Source of the DNA: an uncultured Lachnospiraceae bacterium
GTDB lineage: Bacteria; Bacillota; Clostridia; Lachnospirales; Lachnospiraceae
DNA: 11,729 nt
Reading direction: 5' to 3'
NCBI GenBank assembly: GCA_949283905.1
Contig: CASDUB010000160.1
Span: 1-11,729 of the forward strand
In this document: one piece after another, positions 1-6,443 of the stretch
Numbering within the stretch: the first letter of the stretch is position 1
How the letters are laid out: each line of letters starts with the position of its first letter
Notes under the pieces: model-generated
Told to the model about the DNA's origin: nothing
The model's input: only the letters and a program-made list of their open reading frames with translations
Databases searched by the model: none
Program-made: the position numbers and the translations under genes

Positions 1-747
1 GTATTTGCGGCAAAAAGTCTTAACAGCGTTCTGGATGAGCTGATAGGATTGTACTGCGAGGAAAATCCCGGAGTTGTTTTTGAAACAAATTACGACAGCT
101 CAGGGAATCTCATGACTCAGATAATTGAGGGAGGCGCATCATGCGACGTGTTTTTTTCGGCTGATGAAAAACAGATGAATCAGCTTGAAAAAGAAGGCTT
201 TGTTGTTGACGGAACAAGGGAAAATATAGTCAACAATCAGGTATGTGTAGTGACCTACAAGGGAAGCGGTACAAAAGTAACGGGACTTGAAGATTTGGAC
301 AAAGCACAGTCGCTGGCGATAGCATCGGGTTCAGTGCCGGTCGGAAAATATACGAGACAGGCTCTTGTAAACGTCGGGATCCTGCCTGAGACGGAAGACG
401 TCTCAAAGATAACGTCGGAAGAGATCTCGGAAGCTTTCGGAGGCGTAAGCATAAATGAATGCTCAAATGTCGGCGCGGCAGCATCTTCGATCGCCGAGCA
501 TTCAAATGAAGCCGGTACCGTATATTATTCGGATACATTCGGATATGAGGAAGCACTGGAAATAATCGAAATCGTTCCCTATGAGCTGACGGGAAATGTT
601 ATTTATCCTGCCGCACAGATCAAAAATGACACGACGGATGATGCGTGCAAAGAAGCGGCGGCAGATTTTATTTCATTCTTAACATCTGATGAAGCTAAAG
701 AAGTTTTCGAAGCTTATTGCTTTGATGTATCGGGGGTAAATAAATGA
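1..747 (+). CDS. modA: Molybdate ABC transporter substrate-binding protein ModA, 5' end cut by window
   Basis: Extracytoplasmic binding protein that captures molybdate (or tungstate) and delivers it to the ModBC importer. The reading frame is open from base 1, so the start codon and export signal lie outside the window; 248 residues are visible. The first residues, VFAAKSLNSVLDEL, match the oxyanion-binding N-terminus of mature ModA (FAAxSL). A second ligand-loop serine region, DSSGNL, follows near visible residue 36, then GASCDVFFSADEKQM, the family's (G)AxxDVFxSAD block. ASGSVPVGKYTRQAL and the later GTVYYSD segment resemble the other ligand-side strands of ModA. The stop TGA overlaps the modB start (ATGA, 744-747). 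A TTG at base 49 could be mistaken for the start, but homology continues upstream of it. Family assignment is firm; molybdate rather than tungstate or sulfate specificity is inferred from family resemblance and the modBC neighbours. Confidence 0.93.
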   Translation, partial: VFAAKSLNSVLDELIGLYCEENPGVVFETNYDSSGNLMTQIIEGGASCDVFFSADEKQMNQLEKEGFVVDGTRENIVNNQVCVVTYKGSGTKVTGLEDLDKAQSLAIASGSVPVGKYTRQALVNVGILPETEDVSKITSEEISEAFGGVSINECSNVGAAASSIAEHSNEAGTVYYSDTFGYEEALEIIEIVPYELTGNVIYPAAQIKNDTTDDACKEAAADFISFLTSDEAKEVFEAYCFDVSGVNK

Positions 748-1442
748 CAGAGTTTTTGGAAAGCCTGGATTGGAGTCCTTTGATTATTTCACTTAAAACA
801 GGAACGGCGGCTGCCGTTATCTGTTTTTTTCTTGGACTTTTTGCGGCGGCAAAGGTTATGAAAGCAGGACCACGCATAAGAGCGGTATTTGACGGTGTAT
901 TTACGCTGCCAATGGTGATTCCGCCGACGGCGGCGGGATTTTTTCTTTTGCTGTTATTCAGCAAAAAACGTCCGCTCGGTATGTTCCTGTTTGAAAATTT
1001 TAACATATCTGTAGTACAGACATGGCTGGGATGCGTTATCGCCGCGTCGGTTATAGCGTTTCCTCTGATGTACCAAAATGCCAGGGCGGCTTTTGAACAG
1101 GTGGACCGCGATGTGATATTTGCCGCAAGGACCCTCGGGCTTTCGGAAAGAAAGATATTTTGGAAGATCATTGTTCCAATCGCGTGGCCGGGGCTTTTAT
1201 CAGGTGCAATTCTTACTTTTGCCAGAGCCTTGGGCGAATACGGGGCGACTTCTATGCTGGCGGGAAACATTGCCGGAAAGACCGGAACAGTTTCTCAGAA
1301 GATAGCGATGGTAATGCAGGACGGAGATTATAAGCTCGCAGGATTTTGGACAATCGTCGTAGTTGTGATAGCTTTTGCCGTTATAGTCGCAGTGAATCTT
1401 ATATTCGGCAAAAAAAGAAATCAAAAGAGGAATCATAAATGA
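744..1442 (+). CDS. modB: Molybdate ABC transporter permease ModB
   Basis: Inner-membrane permease, presumably a homodimer, forming the molybdate channel. The 232 residues are close to the usual ModB length. Hydrophobic segments are visible at about residues 12-36, 49-72, 90-110, 136-155 and 195-222, as expected for a five- to six-helix permease. The cytoplasmic EAA-type loop that docks on the ATPase starts at residues 127-132 (AARTLG) and runs through KIIVPIAWPGLLSG. ALGEYGAT at residues 162-169 is a hallmark of the ModB/CysTW permease group. The start ATG overlaps the modA stop in ATGA, with a G-rich site (GGGGG, 732-736) seven bases upstream. The stop overlaps the modC start in the same way. 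Together these imply one transcript with coupled translation. Confidence 0.95.
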   Translation: MTEFLESLDWSPLIISLKTGTAAAVICFFLGLFAAAKVMKAGPRIRAVFDGVFTLPMVIPPTAAGFFLLLLFSKKRPLGMFLFENFNISVVQTWLGCVIAASVIAFPLMYQNARAAFEQVDRDVIFAARTLGLSERKIFWKIIVPIAWPGLLSGAILTFARALGEYGATSMLAGNIAGKTGTVSQKIAMVMQDGDYKLAGFWTIVVVVIAFAVIVAVNLIFGKKRNQKRNHK

Positions 1443-2467
1443 ATTTATATGTGGATATCCGAAAAAGAACGGGAGATTTCAATCTCGACGTGACTTTTGA
1501 ATGCGGCGGCGGAACACATGCCGTATTGGGAGCGTCGGGATGCGGAAAAAGCATGACGCTTAAGTGTATAGCAGGAATAGAGACTCCCGATGAGGGAGTC
1601 ATAATTTTGAATAATAAAGTGTTGTATGATTCAAAAAAGAAGATAAATCTCCCGCCGCAAAAAAGAAATACGGGATATATGTTCCAGGATTACGCATTGT
1701 TTCCGAACATGACAGTAAGAAAAAATATAGAGATCGCGGCCAAAGGAAAAACAGTTGAAAAAAGTTATTTTTCACGTTTTCATCTCGACGGACTTGAAGA
1801 ATTATATCCGCATCAGCTGTCGGGAGGACAAAAGCAGAGGACGGCGATGGCGCGGATGCTTGCGGCTCATCCGGAGATGATAATGCTCGACGAGCCCTTT
1901 TCCGCCCTTGACAGTCATTTAAAGTGGAAACTTGAAAAAGAAGTAAAACAGATTCTGGAGGAGCTTAATACCATAGCGCTGTTTGTTTCCCATGACAGAG
2001 ACGAGGTTTACAGGCTATGCGATACTATCGGAGCCATGGAAAACGGAAGGCTTAAGGAACTGTCGCCTGTAAAAGAGTTTTTCAAAAATCCGAAAACAAA
2101 AGCGGCCGCTATGTTATCGGGCTGCAAAAATATAGCGAAAGCTGAGCGTACGGGAAAAAACCGTATATTTGTTCCGGACTGGAATGTTGAACTTGAAACG
2201 GAAAAAGAAGTTCAGGATGATATCGGATATGCAGGCATAAGGGCGCACTATCTTGAACCGACGGATGAAATTGAAGGAAAAAACACTTTCATAATAGAAG
2301 ACGTTGAAATAAACGAAGATCCTTTCGAATGGAATCTTTCTTTCAGATGCGCCGGCGGGACGCAGTGCCTGCAGTGGAGGGTGAGCAAGGAGGTTTGGGA
2401 TCCGGATTGCGGATCAGTGCCGAAGGCGTTCAAAATATCTCCGGAAAACATACTGATTTTGAAATAA
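1439..2467 (+). CDS. modC: Molybdate ABC transporter ATP-binding protein ModC
   Basis: Cytoplasmic ATPase that powers molybdate import with ModB. The nucleotide-binding domain fills about residues 1-225: Walker A GASGCGKS at 31-38, Q-loop glutamine 83 in MFQDYALFP, signature LSGGQ at 127-131, Walker B IMLDEP at 148-153 and switch histidine 185 in FVSHD. Total length, 342 residues, is near the usual 350 or so for ModC. The roughly 110-residue tail begins around SGCKNI and should be the TOBE/Mop-like regulatory domain that senses oxyanion, but I see no clear classical Mop motif in it, so this part is inferred from position. An AGAGG ribosome site (about 1426-1430) precedes the start, which overlaps the modB stop. 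Specificity for molybdate over sulfate rests on the linked modA and modB. Confidence 0.93.
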   Translation: MNLYVDIRKRTGDFNLDVTFECGGGTHAVLGASGCGKSMTLKCIAGIETPDEGVIILNNKVLYDSKKKINLPPQKRNTGYMFQDYALFPNMTVRKNIEIAAKGKTVEKSYFSRFHLDGLEELYPHQLSGGQKQRTAMARMLAAHPEMIMLDEPFSALDSHLKWKLEKEVKQILEELNTIALFVSHDRDEVYRLCDTIGAMENGRLKELSPVKEFFKNPKTKAAAMLSGCKNIAKAERTGKNRIFVPDWNVELETEKEVQDDIGYAGIRAHYLEPTDEIEGKNTFIIEDVEINEDPFEWNLSFRCAGGTQCLQWRVSKEVWDPDCGSVPKAFKISPENILILK

Positions 2468-2470
2468 AAG

Positions 2471-2512
2471 GCCATAAATGCAAGTTTGAAACTAAAAAAA
2501 TTCATTTTTGGC
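2471..2512 (+). repeat. Imperfect inverted repeat after modC
   Basis: GCCATAAATG (2471-2480) pairs with CATTTTTGGC (2503-2512) in nine of ten positions. The 22-base loop contains a smaller repeat, AGTTT/AAACT. It lies four bases after the modC stop. It could form a weak, AT-rich stem that ends modABC transcription, but the T-run lies within the right arm rather than after it. It is therefore not a textbook intrinsic terminator. Confidence 0.3.
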
Positions 2513-2522
2513 TGTATTTGCC

Positions 2523-2551
2523 TTGACACGGGTATTCTTATGTGTTAGGTT
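2523..2551 (+). promoter_or_regulatory. Putative sigma-A promoter of the methyltransferase gene
   Basis: A perfect -35 hexamer TTGACA (2523-2528) is followed after 17 bases by TAGGTT (2546-2551). That hexamer keeps the conserved first two and last positions of TATAAT, and TGT directly upstream of it supplies an extended -10 TGn motif. The predicted start point, around 2558, is about 55 bases before the methyltransferase ATG. The element lies just after the end of modABC, so it plausibly starts a new transcription unit. No experimental support is available from sequence alone. Confidence 0.5.
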
Positions 2552-2568
2552 ACAGAACAGTACTGTAA
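2550..2568. promoter_or_regulatory. Palindrome overlapping promoter, possible operator
   Basis: TTACAG (2550-2555) and CTGTAA (2563-2568) are perfect inverted arms seven bases apart. A second perfect palindrome, ACAGTACTGT (2557-2566), lies between and across them. The arms overlap the end of the putative -10 hexamer and the predicted transcription start, the usual place for a repressor site. No regulator gene is in the window, and the sequence does not identify the protein family that would bind. Confidence 0.35.
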
Positions 2569-2612
2569 ACATAAACATAAGAAGAGTTTTTTTGAACTAA
2601 GGGAGAAATGAT

Positions 2613-3473
2613 ATGTGGGCAGCTGATAAATGGAAAGATTATCAGATCATAGATACTTCATCGGGCGAGAAACTTGAAAGATGGGGAAAATACATTTTGC
2701 TCAGACCCGATCCTCAGGTCATATGGAAAACGCCTAAAAGAAGCCCCGAATGGAAAAAGCTCAACGCGCATTATCACAGAAGCGCGAAGGGCGGAGGCGA
2801 ATGGGAGTTTTTTGATCTTCCGGACGAATGGAGTATTCATTACGGAGAACTTACATTTAAATTGAAACCGTTCAGTTTTAAGCATACGGGCCTGTTCCCC
2901 GAACAGGCGGTAAACTGGGACTGGATGAGCGAAAAGATCAAAAATGCAGGAAGACCGATAAAAGCCCTTAATCTTTTTGCTTACACGGGAGGAGCGACGC
3001 TGGCCATGGCTCATGCGGGCGCAAGCGTTACCCATGTGGACGCTTCAAAAGGAATGGTAGGATGGGCTAAAGAAAATGCCGCCGCATCAGGCCTTGAGGA
3101 TAAACCGATCAGATGGCTCGTGGACGACTGCAGAAAATTTGTTGAACGAGAGATCAGAAGAGGAAACAAATACGACGCCATTCTCATGGATCCTCCGTCA
3201 TACGGAAGAGGACCTAAAGGCGAGATATGGAAAATGGAAGATTCTATTTATGAGTTTCTTCAGCTTACGGAACAGATACTCAGCGACGATCCGCTTTTCT
3301 TCCTTATCAATTCATATACGACAGGACTTGCTCCGGCGGTTCTCGAATATCTTCTTACAACCGTGTTAAAAAACAGAAAAGGTCATGCCGAAGCGCAGGA
3401 GATAGGACTTCCTGTAAAGGAAACAGGACTCATACTTCCGTGCGGAGCGTGCGGAAGATGGCAGGCGGACTGA
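2613..3473 (+). CDS. Class I SAM-dependent methyltransferase (COG1092/PF10672-like)
   Basis: Predicted S-adenosylmethionine-dependent methyltransferase of 286 residues, resembling the catalytic part of the RlmI/RlmK-type 23S rRNA cytosine methyltransferases. The SAM-binding motif I is LNLFAYTGGATLAMA, starting at residue 119. An acidic residue follows the next strand (THVDASKGMVGWAKEN). The catalytic-type motif DPPSYGRG starts at residue 193. The first 100 or so residues (ending in KHTGLFPEQAVNWDWM) correspond to the small beta-rich domain that precedes the Rossmann fold in this family. No N-terminal PUA RNA-binding domain is present, unlike E. coli RlmI. The ATG at 2613 has a GGGAG site (2601-2605) seven bases upstream; an overlapping ATG at 2608 is in another frame. 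It appears to be a single-gene unit. Family is firm; the RNA target is not known from sequence, so no symbol is given. Confidence 0.85.
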   Translation: MWAADKWKDYQIIDTSSGEKLERWGKYILLRPDPQVIWKTPKRSPEWKKLNAHYHRSAKGGGEWEFFDLPDEWSIHYGELTFKLKPFSFKHTGLFPEQAVNWDWMSEKIKNAGRPIKALNLFAYTGGATLAMAHAGASVTHVDASKGMVGWAKENAAASGLEDKPIRWLVDDCRKFVEREIRRGNKYDAILMDPPSYGRGPKGEIWKMEDSIYEFLQLTEQILSDDPLFFLINSYTTGLAPAVLEYLLTTVLKNRKGHAEAQEIGLPVKETGLILPCGACGRWQAD

Positions 3474-3501
3474 AAAAACAATGATAATAAATCAGGGGCT
3501 T

Positions 3502-3531
3502 TTGACCCCAATATCAATTTAATTTTAATAT
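3502..3531 (+). promoter_or_regulatory. Weak candidate promoter before the aminotransferase gene
   Basis: TTGACC (3502-3507), 18 bases, then TAATAT (3526-3531) resembles a sigma-A promoter. The predicted start point near 3538 would fall inside the AAAGAGG ribosome site (3535-3541), which weakens the call. The 77-base gap between the methyltransferase and aminotransferase genes also holds a short GGGG/CCCC stem (3495-3509) without a T-run. Confidence 0.25.
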
Positions 3532-3550
3532 AAGAAAGAGGTATACAGAA

Positions 3551-4846
3551 ATGACACCATACGCACAGAGATCAACAGAAGAACTGACAGCATTAAGAGA
3601 TAAGCTTCAGGAGGAATACGAGAAGATCAAAGCACAGGGTCTTACTTTCAATATGTCAAGAGGAAAACCGTCACCGGCACAGCTTGATATTTCAGAGGGA
3701 CTCCTTTCAGCCGTTTCATCAACAGACGAATGTTTCGCCGAAGACGGAACGGACTGCAGAAACTACGGAGAGCCTGCAGGCATTTACGAAGCGAGAAAAC
3801 TTATGGGCGATATGGCGGGTGCGCCTGCTGAAAATGTTATCGTATGCGGCAACGCCAGCCTTCCGATAATGTTCGATACAGTAGCAAGATCATTTACACA
3901 CGGCGTATGCGGAAGCACACCATGGTCAAAGCTTGACAAAGTAAAATTCCTCTGCCCGGTTCCGGGATATGACAGACACTTTGCAGTTACTGAGTTTTTC
4001 GGAGTTGAGATGATCAATATCCCTATGACAGAGACAGGCCCTGATATGGATATGGTAGAAGAGCTTGTATCAAAAGACGAAGCGATCAAGGGAATATGGT
4101 GCGTACCTAAATATTCAAATCCTCAGGGAATTTCATACAGCGACGAAACAGTGAGACGCTTTGCGGCTCTTAAACCTGCCGCTGAAGATTTCAGGATCTT
4201 CTGGGACAACGCGTACGGCGTTCATCATCTTTATGATGAAGAGAGCAAACAGGATAAGATCTTAAACATTCTTGAAGAATGTGAAAAAGCAGGAAATCCT
4301 GATATGGTATACATCTTTGTTTCAACATCAAAGATCAGCTTTGCGGGAGCAGGAATAGCAGCGATCGCATCTTCAAAGAAAAACATCGATTTCATCAAGA
4401 AATATATGGGATTCCAGACGATCGGACATGATAAGATGAATCAGCTTCGTCATGTGAGATTCTTCAAGAACTTTGACGGAATCAAAGAGCAGATGAAAAA
4501 ACACGCAGCTCTTTTAAGACCTAACTTTGAAACTGTAGGAAACGCTCTCGAAAGAGATCTCGGCGGTCTTGAGATCGGAAGCTGGATCATGCCGAGGGGA
4601 GGATATTTTATACATTTCGAGTCTCTTAACGGATGCGCTAAGGAAATAGTTAAAATGGCTAAAGAAGCAGGTCTTGTTATGACGGAAGCCGGAGCTACAT
4701 ATCCGTACCACAAAGATCCTAATGATTCAAGCATCAGAATCGCTCCGAGTATGTCTACGCCGGCAGAACTTGAAAAAGCTTCTGAGATCTTTACATTATG
4801 CGTAAGAATCGCAAGCATTAATAAACTGTTGGCAGAAAGAGCATAA
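3551..4846 (+). CDS. Aspartate aminotransferase, Ic-type (PF12897 family)
   Basis: PLP-dependent fold-type I aminotransferase, 431 residues, expected to interconvert aspartate plus 2-oxoglutarate with oxaloacetate plus glutamate in the cytoplasm. It matches the subfamily known from the Corynebacterium glutamicum enzyme rather than classical AspC. The N-terminus carries the characteristic FNMSRGKPSPAQLD block. The cofactor site shows asparagine 190 in KYSNPQG, aspartate 219 and tyrosine 222 in FWDNAYGVHHLY, and the Schiff-base lysine 261 in STSKISFAGAG. A substrate-carboxylate arginine is plausible in SSIRIAPS near the C-terminus. An AAAGAGG site (3535-3541) lies nine bases before the ATG. The DNA holding the last codons also contains the -35 element of the next gene's promoter. 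The fold and cofactor site are certain; aspartate as the physiological substrate is inferred from subfamily membership. Confidence 0.88.
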   Translation: MTPYAQRSTEELTALRDKLQEEYEKIKAQGLTFNMSRGKPSPAQLDISEGLLSAVSSTDECFAEDGTDCRNYGEPAGIYEARKLMGDMAGAPAENVIVCGNASLPIMFDTVARSFTHGVCGSTPWSKLDKVKFLCPVPGYDRHFAVTEFFGVEMINIPMTETGPDMDMVEELVSKDEAIKGIWCVPKYSNPQGISYSDETVRRFAALKPAAEDFRIFWDNAYGVHHLYDEESKQDKILNILEECEKAGNPDMVYIFVSTSKISFAGAGIAAIASSKKNIDFIKKYMGFQTIGHDKMNQLRHVRFFKNFDGIKEQMKKHAALLRPNFETVGNALERDLGGLEIGSWIMPRGGYFIHFESLNGCAKEIVKMAKEAGLVMTEAGATYPYHKDPNDSSIRIAPSMSTPAELEKASEIFTLCVRIASINKLLAERA

Positions 4847-4857
4847 GGTAGTATAAT
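4829..4857 (+). promoter_or_regulatory. Near-consensus sigma-A promoter for the L,D-transpeptidase gene
   Basis: TTGGCA (4829-4834), a spacer of exactly 17 bases, then a perfect TATAAT (4852-4857). The -35 hexamer is inside the final codons of the aminotransferase gene and the -10 is just beyond its stop. The predicted transcription start near 4864 gives a leader of about 50 bases to the TTG start at 4914. It is the strongest promoter-like element in the window and probably serves the L,D-transpeptidase, ddl and murF together, since I see no good promoter directly before ddl or murF. Confidence 0.7.
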
Positions 4858-4900
4858 ATCTGCGAGTGTTAACTTTCACAGATGTAGTTGAAGATAAAAC

Positions 4901-4905
4901 AGGAG
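4901..4905 (+). promoter_or_regulatory. Ribosome-binding site that fixes the L,D-transpeptidase start
   Basis: AGGAG lies eight bases before the TTG at 4914-4916. The in-frame GTG at 4905 overlaps this site and the GTG at 4866 lies at the predicted transcription start, so both are poor start candidates. Confidence 0.7.
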
Positions 4906-4913
4906 TGGATATT

Positions 4914-6356
4914 TTGAAAAAAATTTCTAAGAACGGTATTGTTGTAATTATTATAGTTCTTGCGGCGATCGCAGGAGTTGCAACGGTATATTTTATAGGA
5001 AAAAACAACTATAAAGACAAGTTTTTTCCGGGAACGACCATAAACGGATGGGACTGCTCGGGAGAAACTGTCGAAGAGGTAAAGGCTAATCTTCAGGATG
5101 AAGTTGAACAGTATACTCTTACGATTGTCGAAAGAGGCGGAAATGTCGAAGAGATAACCGGAAAAGAACTGGGTCTTGTATACGAAGACAACGGCGAAGT
5201 TGACGCAATATTTGAAAGCCAGAACAGCTCGCTTTGGTTCATGAATCTCGGAGGAAACGACTATACTGTAGAAACGGCGTTTCAATTTGAAAACTTAAAT
5301 CTTTCAAAGACAGTAAATAAGCTGGACTGTTTCAAAGAGGAAAATGTTGTTGAGCCTCAGGACGCCGTTATCTCATATCAGGACGGAGCTTATGTTATTA
5401 TTCCTGAAACAGAGGGAAACAAGCTTAACAAGGATATGGTATACGAAGCTGTCAAAACTGCCGTTAAGCAGTCTGAAGAGAGCATAAATCTCGAAGAGAT
5501 CGGTGCGTATATACAGCCGACAAAAAGAAGCACGGACGAATCTCTCAACAATCAGGTCAATCAGCTCAATCTTATGCTTAGCGCATCCCTTACATATGAC
5601 TTTGTCGATTCAAAGTGGGTATGCGACAGGGAAGTTATTTACAGCTGCATACAGGATGACGGCACCGGAACCTTGAATCTCAACAGAGACGCCTTATATC
5701 AGTGGGTGGCGGATATGGCCTACGAGACAGACACATTCGGTCTTAAACATAAGTTCATGACTTCATACGGAGTTGAAATTGAGCTTGAAGCAGGAGGAGA
5801 TTACGGATGGTGTATAGATAAAGACGCCACGACGGATGCCCTTTATCAGTATATAACGGCAGGTCAGAACGCCGTTATCCAACCTGAATATCTCTATACG
5901 GCTTTGGACAGATCGTCGAATGATATAGGCGACACATATGTGGAGGTCTGTATTGAGGATCAGACGCTGTGGTGTTATTACGATGGCGAGCTTATAACTA
6001 CTACGCCTGTTATAACGGGAAACGAGTCGCTGGGATATAATACTCCGTCGGGAAGCGTTTGGGCCATTGACGGAAAGAAAGATGACTGGACTTTTACTCA
6101 TTTTCCTGATTCGCATTCTGATTTCTGGATGCCGTTTAACGGCGAGTGCGGACTTCATGACGCGACATGGCGACCCATAGAGACTTATACGAAGACAGAG
6201 TTTAAAACAAACGGAAGTCACGGCTGTGTAAATATGCCGTACGAACCGATGAAAAAGATCTATGAATATATGGAGATCGGATATCCCGTAGTCGTTTATT
6301 ATTCGGTTGATCAGGTTGCGGGACCGGGACCGACTCAGGAACTTATCGCCGGATGA
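4914..6356 (+). CDS. Membrane-anchored L,D-transpeptidase with PG_binding_4 and YkuD domains
   Basis: Predicted cell-surface enzyme of 480 residues that cross-links or modifies peptidoglycan stem peptides through a cysteine L,D-transpeptidase domain. From the TTG start the protein begins MKKISKNG, with a single hydrophobic anchor at about residues 9-29 and the rest presumably outside. Residues of about 68-312 look like two tandem PG_binding_4 (PF12229) modules. The YkuD domain spans about 340-468. Its active site is intact: histidine 415 in GLHDATWRP, then SHGCVNMP with histidine 436 and catalytic cysteine 438. The frame also extends upstream to a GTG at 4866, which would add 16 residues without a ribosome site and spoil the short positive N-terminus. 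It precedes ddl and murF, which make the precursor pentapeptide. Domain calls are firm for YkuD and good for PG_binding_4. Whether it forms 3-3 cross-links, anchors proteins or does another L,D reaction is unknown. Confidence 0.9.
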   Translation: MKKISKNGIVVIIIVLAAIAGVATVYFIGKNNYKDKFFPGTTINGWDCSGETVEEVKANLQDEVEQYTLTIVERGGNVEEITGKELGLVYEDNGEVDAIFESQNSSLWFMNLGGNDYTVETAFQFENLNLSKTVNKLDCFKEENVVEPQDAVISYQDGAYVIIPETEGNKLNKDMVYEAVKTAVKQSEESINLEEIGAYIQPTKRSTDESLNNQVNQLNLMLSASLTYDFVDSKWVCDREVIYSCIQDDGTGTLNLNRDALYQWVADMAYETDTFGLKHKFMTSYGVEIELEAGGDYGWCIDKDATTDALYQYITAGQNAVIQPEYLYTALDRSSNDIGDTYVEVCIEDQTLWCYYDGELITTTPVITGNESLGYNTPSGSVWAIDGKKDDWTFTHFPDSHSDFWMPFNGECGLHDATWRPIETYTKTEFKTNGSHGCVNMPYEPMKKIYEYMEIGYPVVVYYSVDQVAGPGPTQELIAG

Positions 6357-6371
6357 TCGGTAATTCAGATC

Positions 6372-6376
6372 GGAGG
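6372..6376 (+). promoter_or_regulatory. Shine-Dalgarno-like site in the ddl leader
   Basis: GGAGG is the strongest ribosome-binding sequence between the transpeptidase gene and ddl, yet it is too far (about 67 bases) from the ddl start to serve it. It sits five bases before a TTG at 6382 that opens a 10-codon frame. Confidence 0.4.
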
Positions 6377-6380
6377 AAAG

Positions 6381-6400
6381 TTTGGAAGTAAACTTCCAAA
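6381..6400 (+). promoter_or_regulatory. Perfect hairpin 1 in the ddl leader
   Basis: TTTGGAAGT and ACTTCCAAA are perfect nine-base inverted arms separated by AA; in RNA this would be a seven- or eight-base-pair stem with a small loop. No T-run follows (TCTACC), so it is not an intrinsic terminator. The right arm AAACTTCC could alternatively pair, with one bulge, with GGAAAGTTT (6375-6383), which overlaps the upstream GGAGG site and the TTG. Confidence 0.55.
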
Positions 6401-6414
6401 TCTACCATCATTGA
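6382..6414 (+). CDS. Possible 10-residue leader peptide upstream of ddl
   Basis: A TTG-started frame encodes MEVNFQIYHH and ends at TGA 6412-6414. Evidence for translation is the GGAGG site five bases upstream and its position within the leader: it covers the first hairpin (6381-6400) and its stop forms the first bases of the second hairpin (6412-6430). I do not recognise the peptide. A frame this short with a TTG start can arise by chance, so this is a hypothesis, not an established gene. Confidence 0.3.
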   Translation: MEVNFQIYHH

Positions 6415-6430
6415 CGCGGCAAGCGCGTCA
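6412..6430 (+). promoter_or_regulatory. Perfect GC-rich hairpin 2 directly before the ddl ribosome site
   Basis: TGACGCG (6412-6418) and CGCGTCA (6424-6430) form a perfect seven-base-pair stem around the loop GCAAG. The stem ends three bases before the ddl AGAGG site. No T-run follows, so termination is unlikely. Its position fits mRNA folding that affects ribosome access to ddl, or protects the downstream mRNA 5' end. Confidence 0.55.
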
Positions 6431-6443
6431 GAAAGAGGAAAAT

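Noticed and set aside
1..747. TTG at base 49 as the true start of modA
   Set aside because: The frame is open to base 1 and residues encoded by 1-48 match the conserved N-terminus of mature ModA, so the gene begins outside the window.
695..1270. Long minus-strand open frame opposite modB, and other minus-strand frames across the window
   Set aside because: They lie wholly opposite strongly supported + strand genes, have no recognisable domains, are rich in residues typical of antisense shadows, and lack convincing ribosome sites.
3495..3509. GGGG/CCCC stem as a terminator after the methyltransferase gene
   Set aside because: Only four base pairs with a seven-base loop and no contiguous T-run; CAATATCAATTTAATTTT follows only loosely.
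3481..3522. Short ATG-started frame (13 residues) before the aminotransferase gene
   Set aside because: There is no ribosome site upstream (GACTGAAAAAACA), and it overlaps the only promoter-like sequence, so it would probably not be transcribed in full.
6381..6430. The two leader hairpins as intrinsic terminators of the L,D-transpeptidase gene
   Set aside because: Neither stem is followed by a T-run on the + strand; the bases after them are TCTACC and GAAAGAGG.
6411..6443. TTG at 6411 as the ddl start, adding 11 residues
   Set aside because: No ribosome site precedes it, it would be translated through hairpin 2, and the ATG at 6444 has AGAGG at proper spacing and starts exactly at the conserved MKIVVLAGG.
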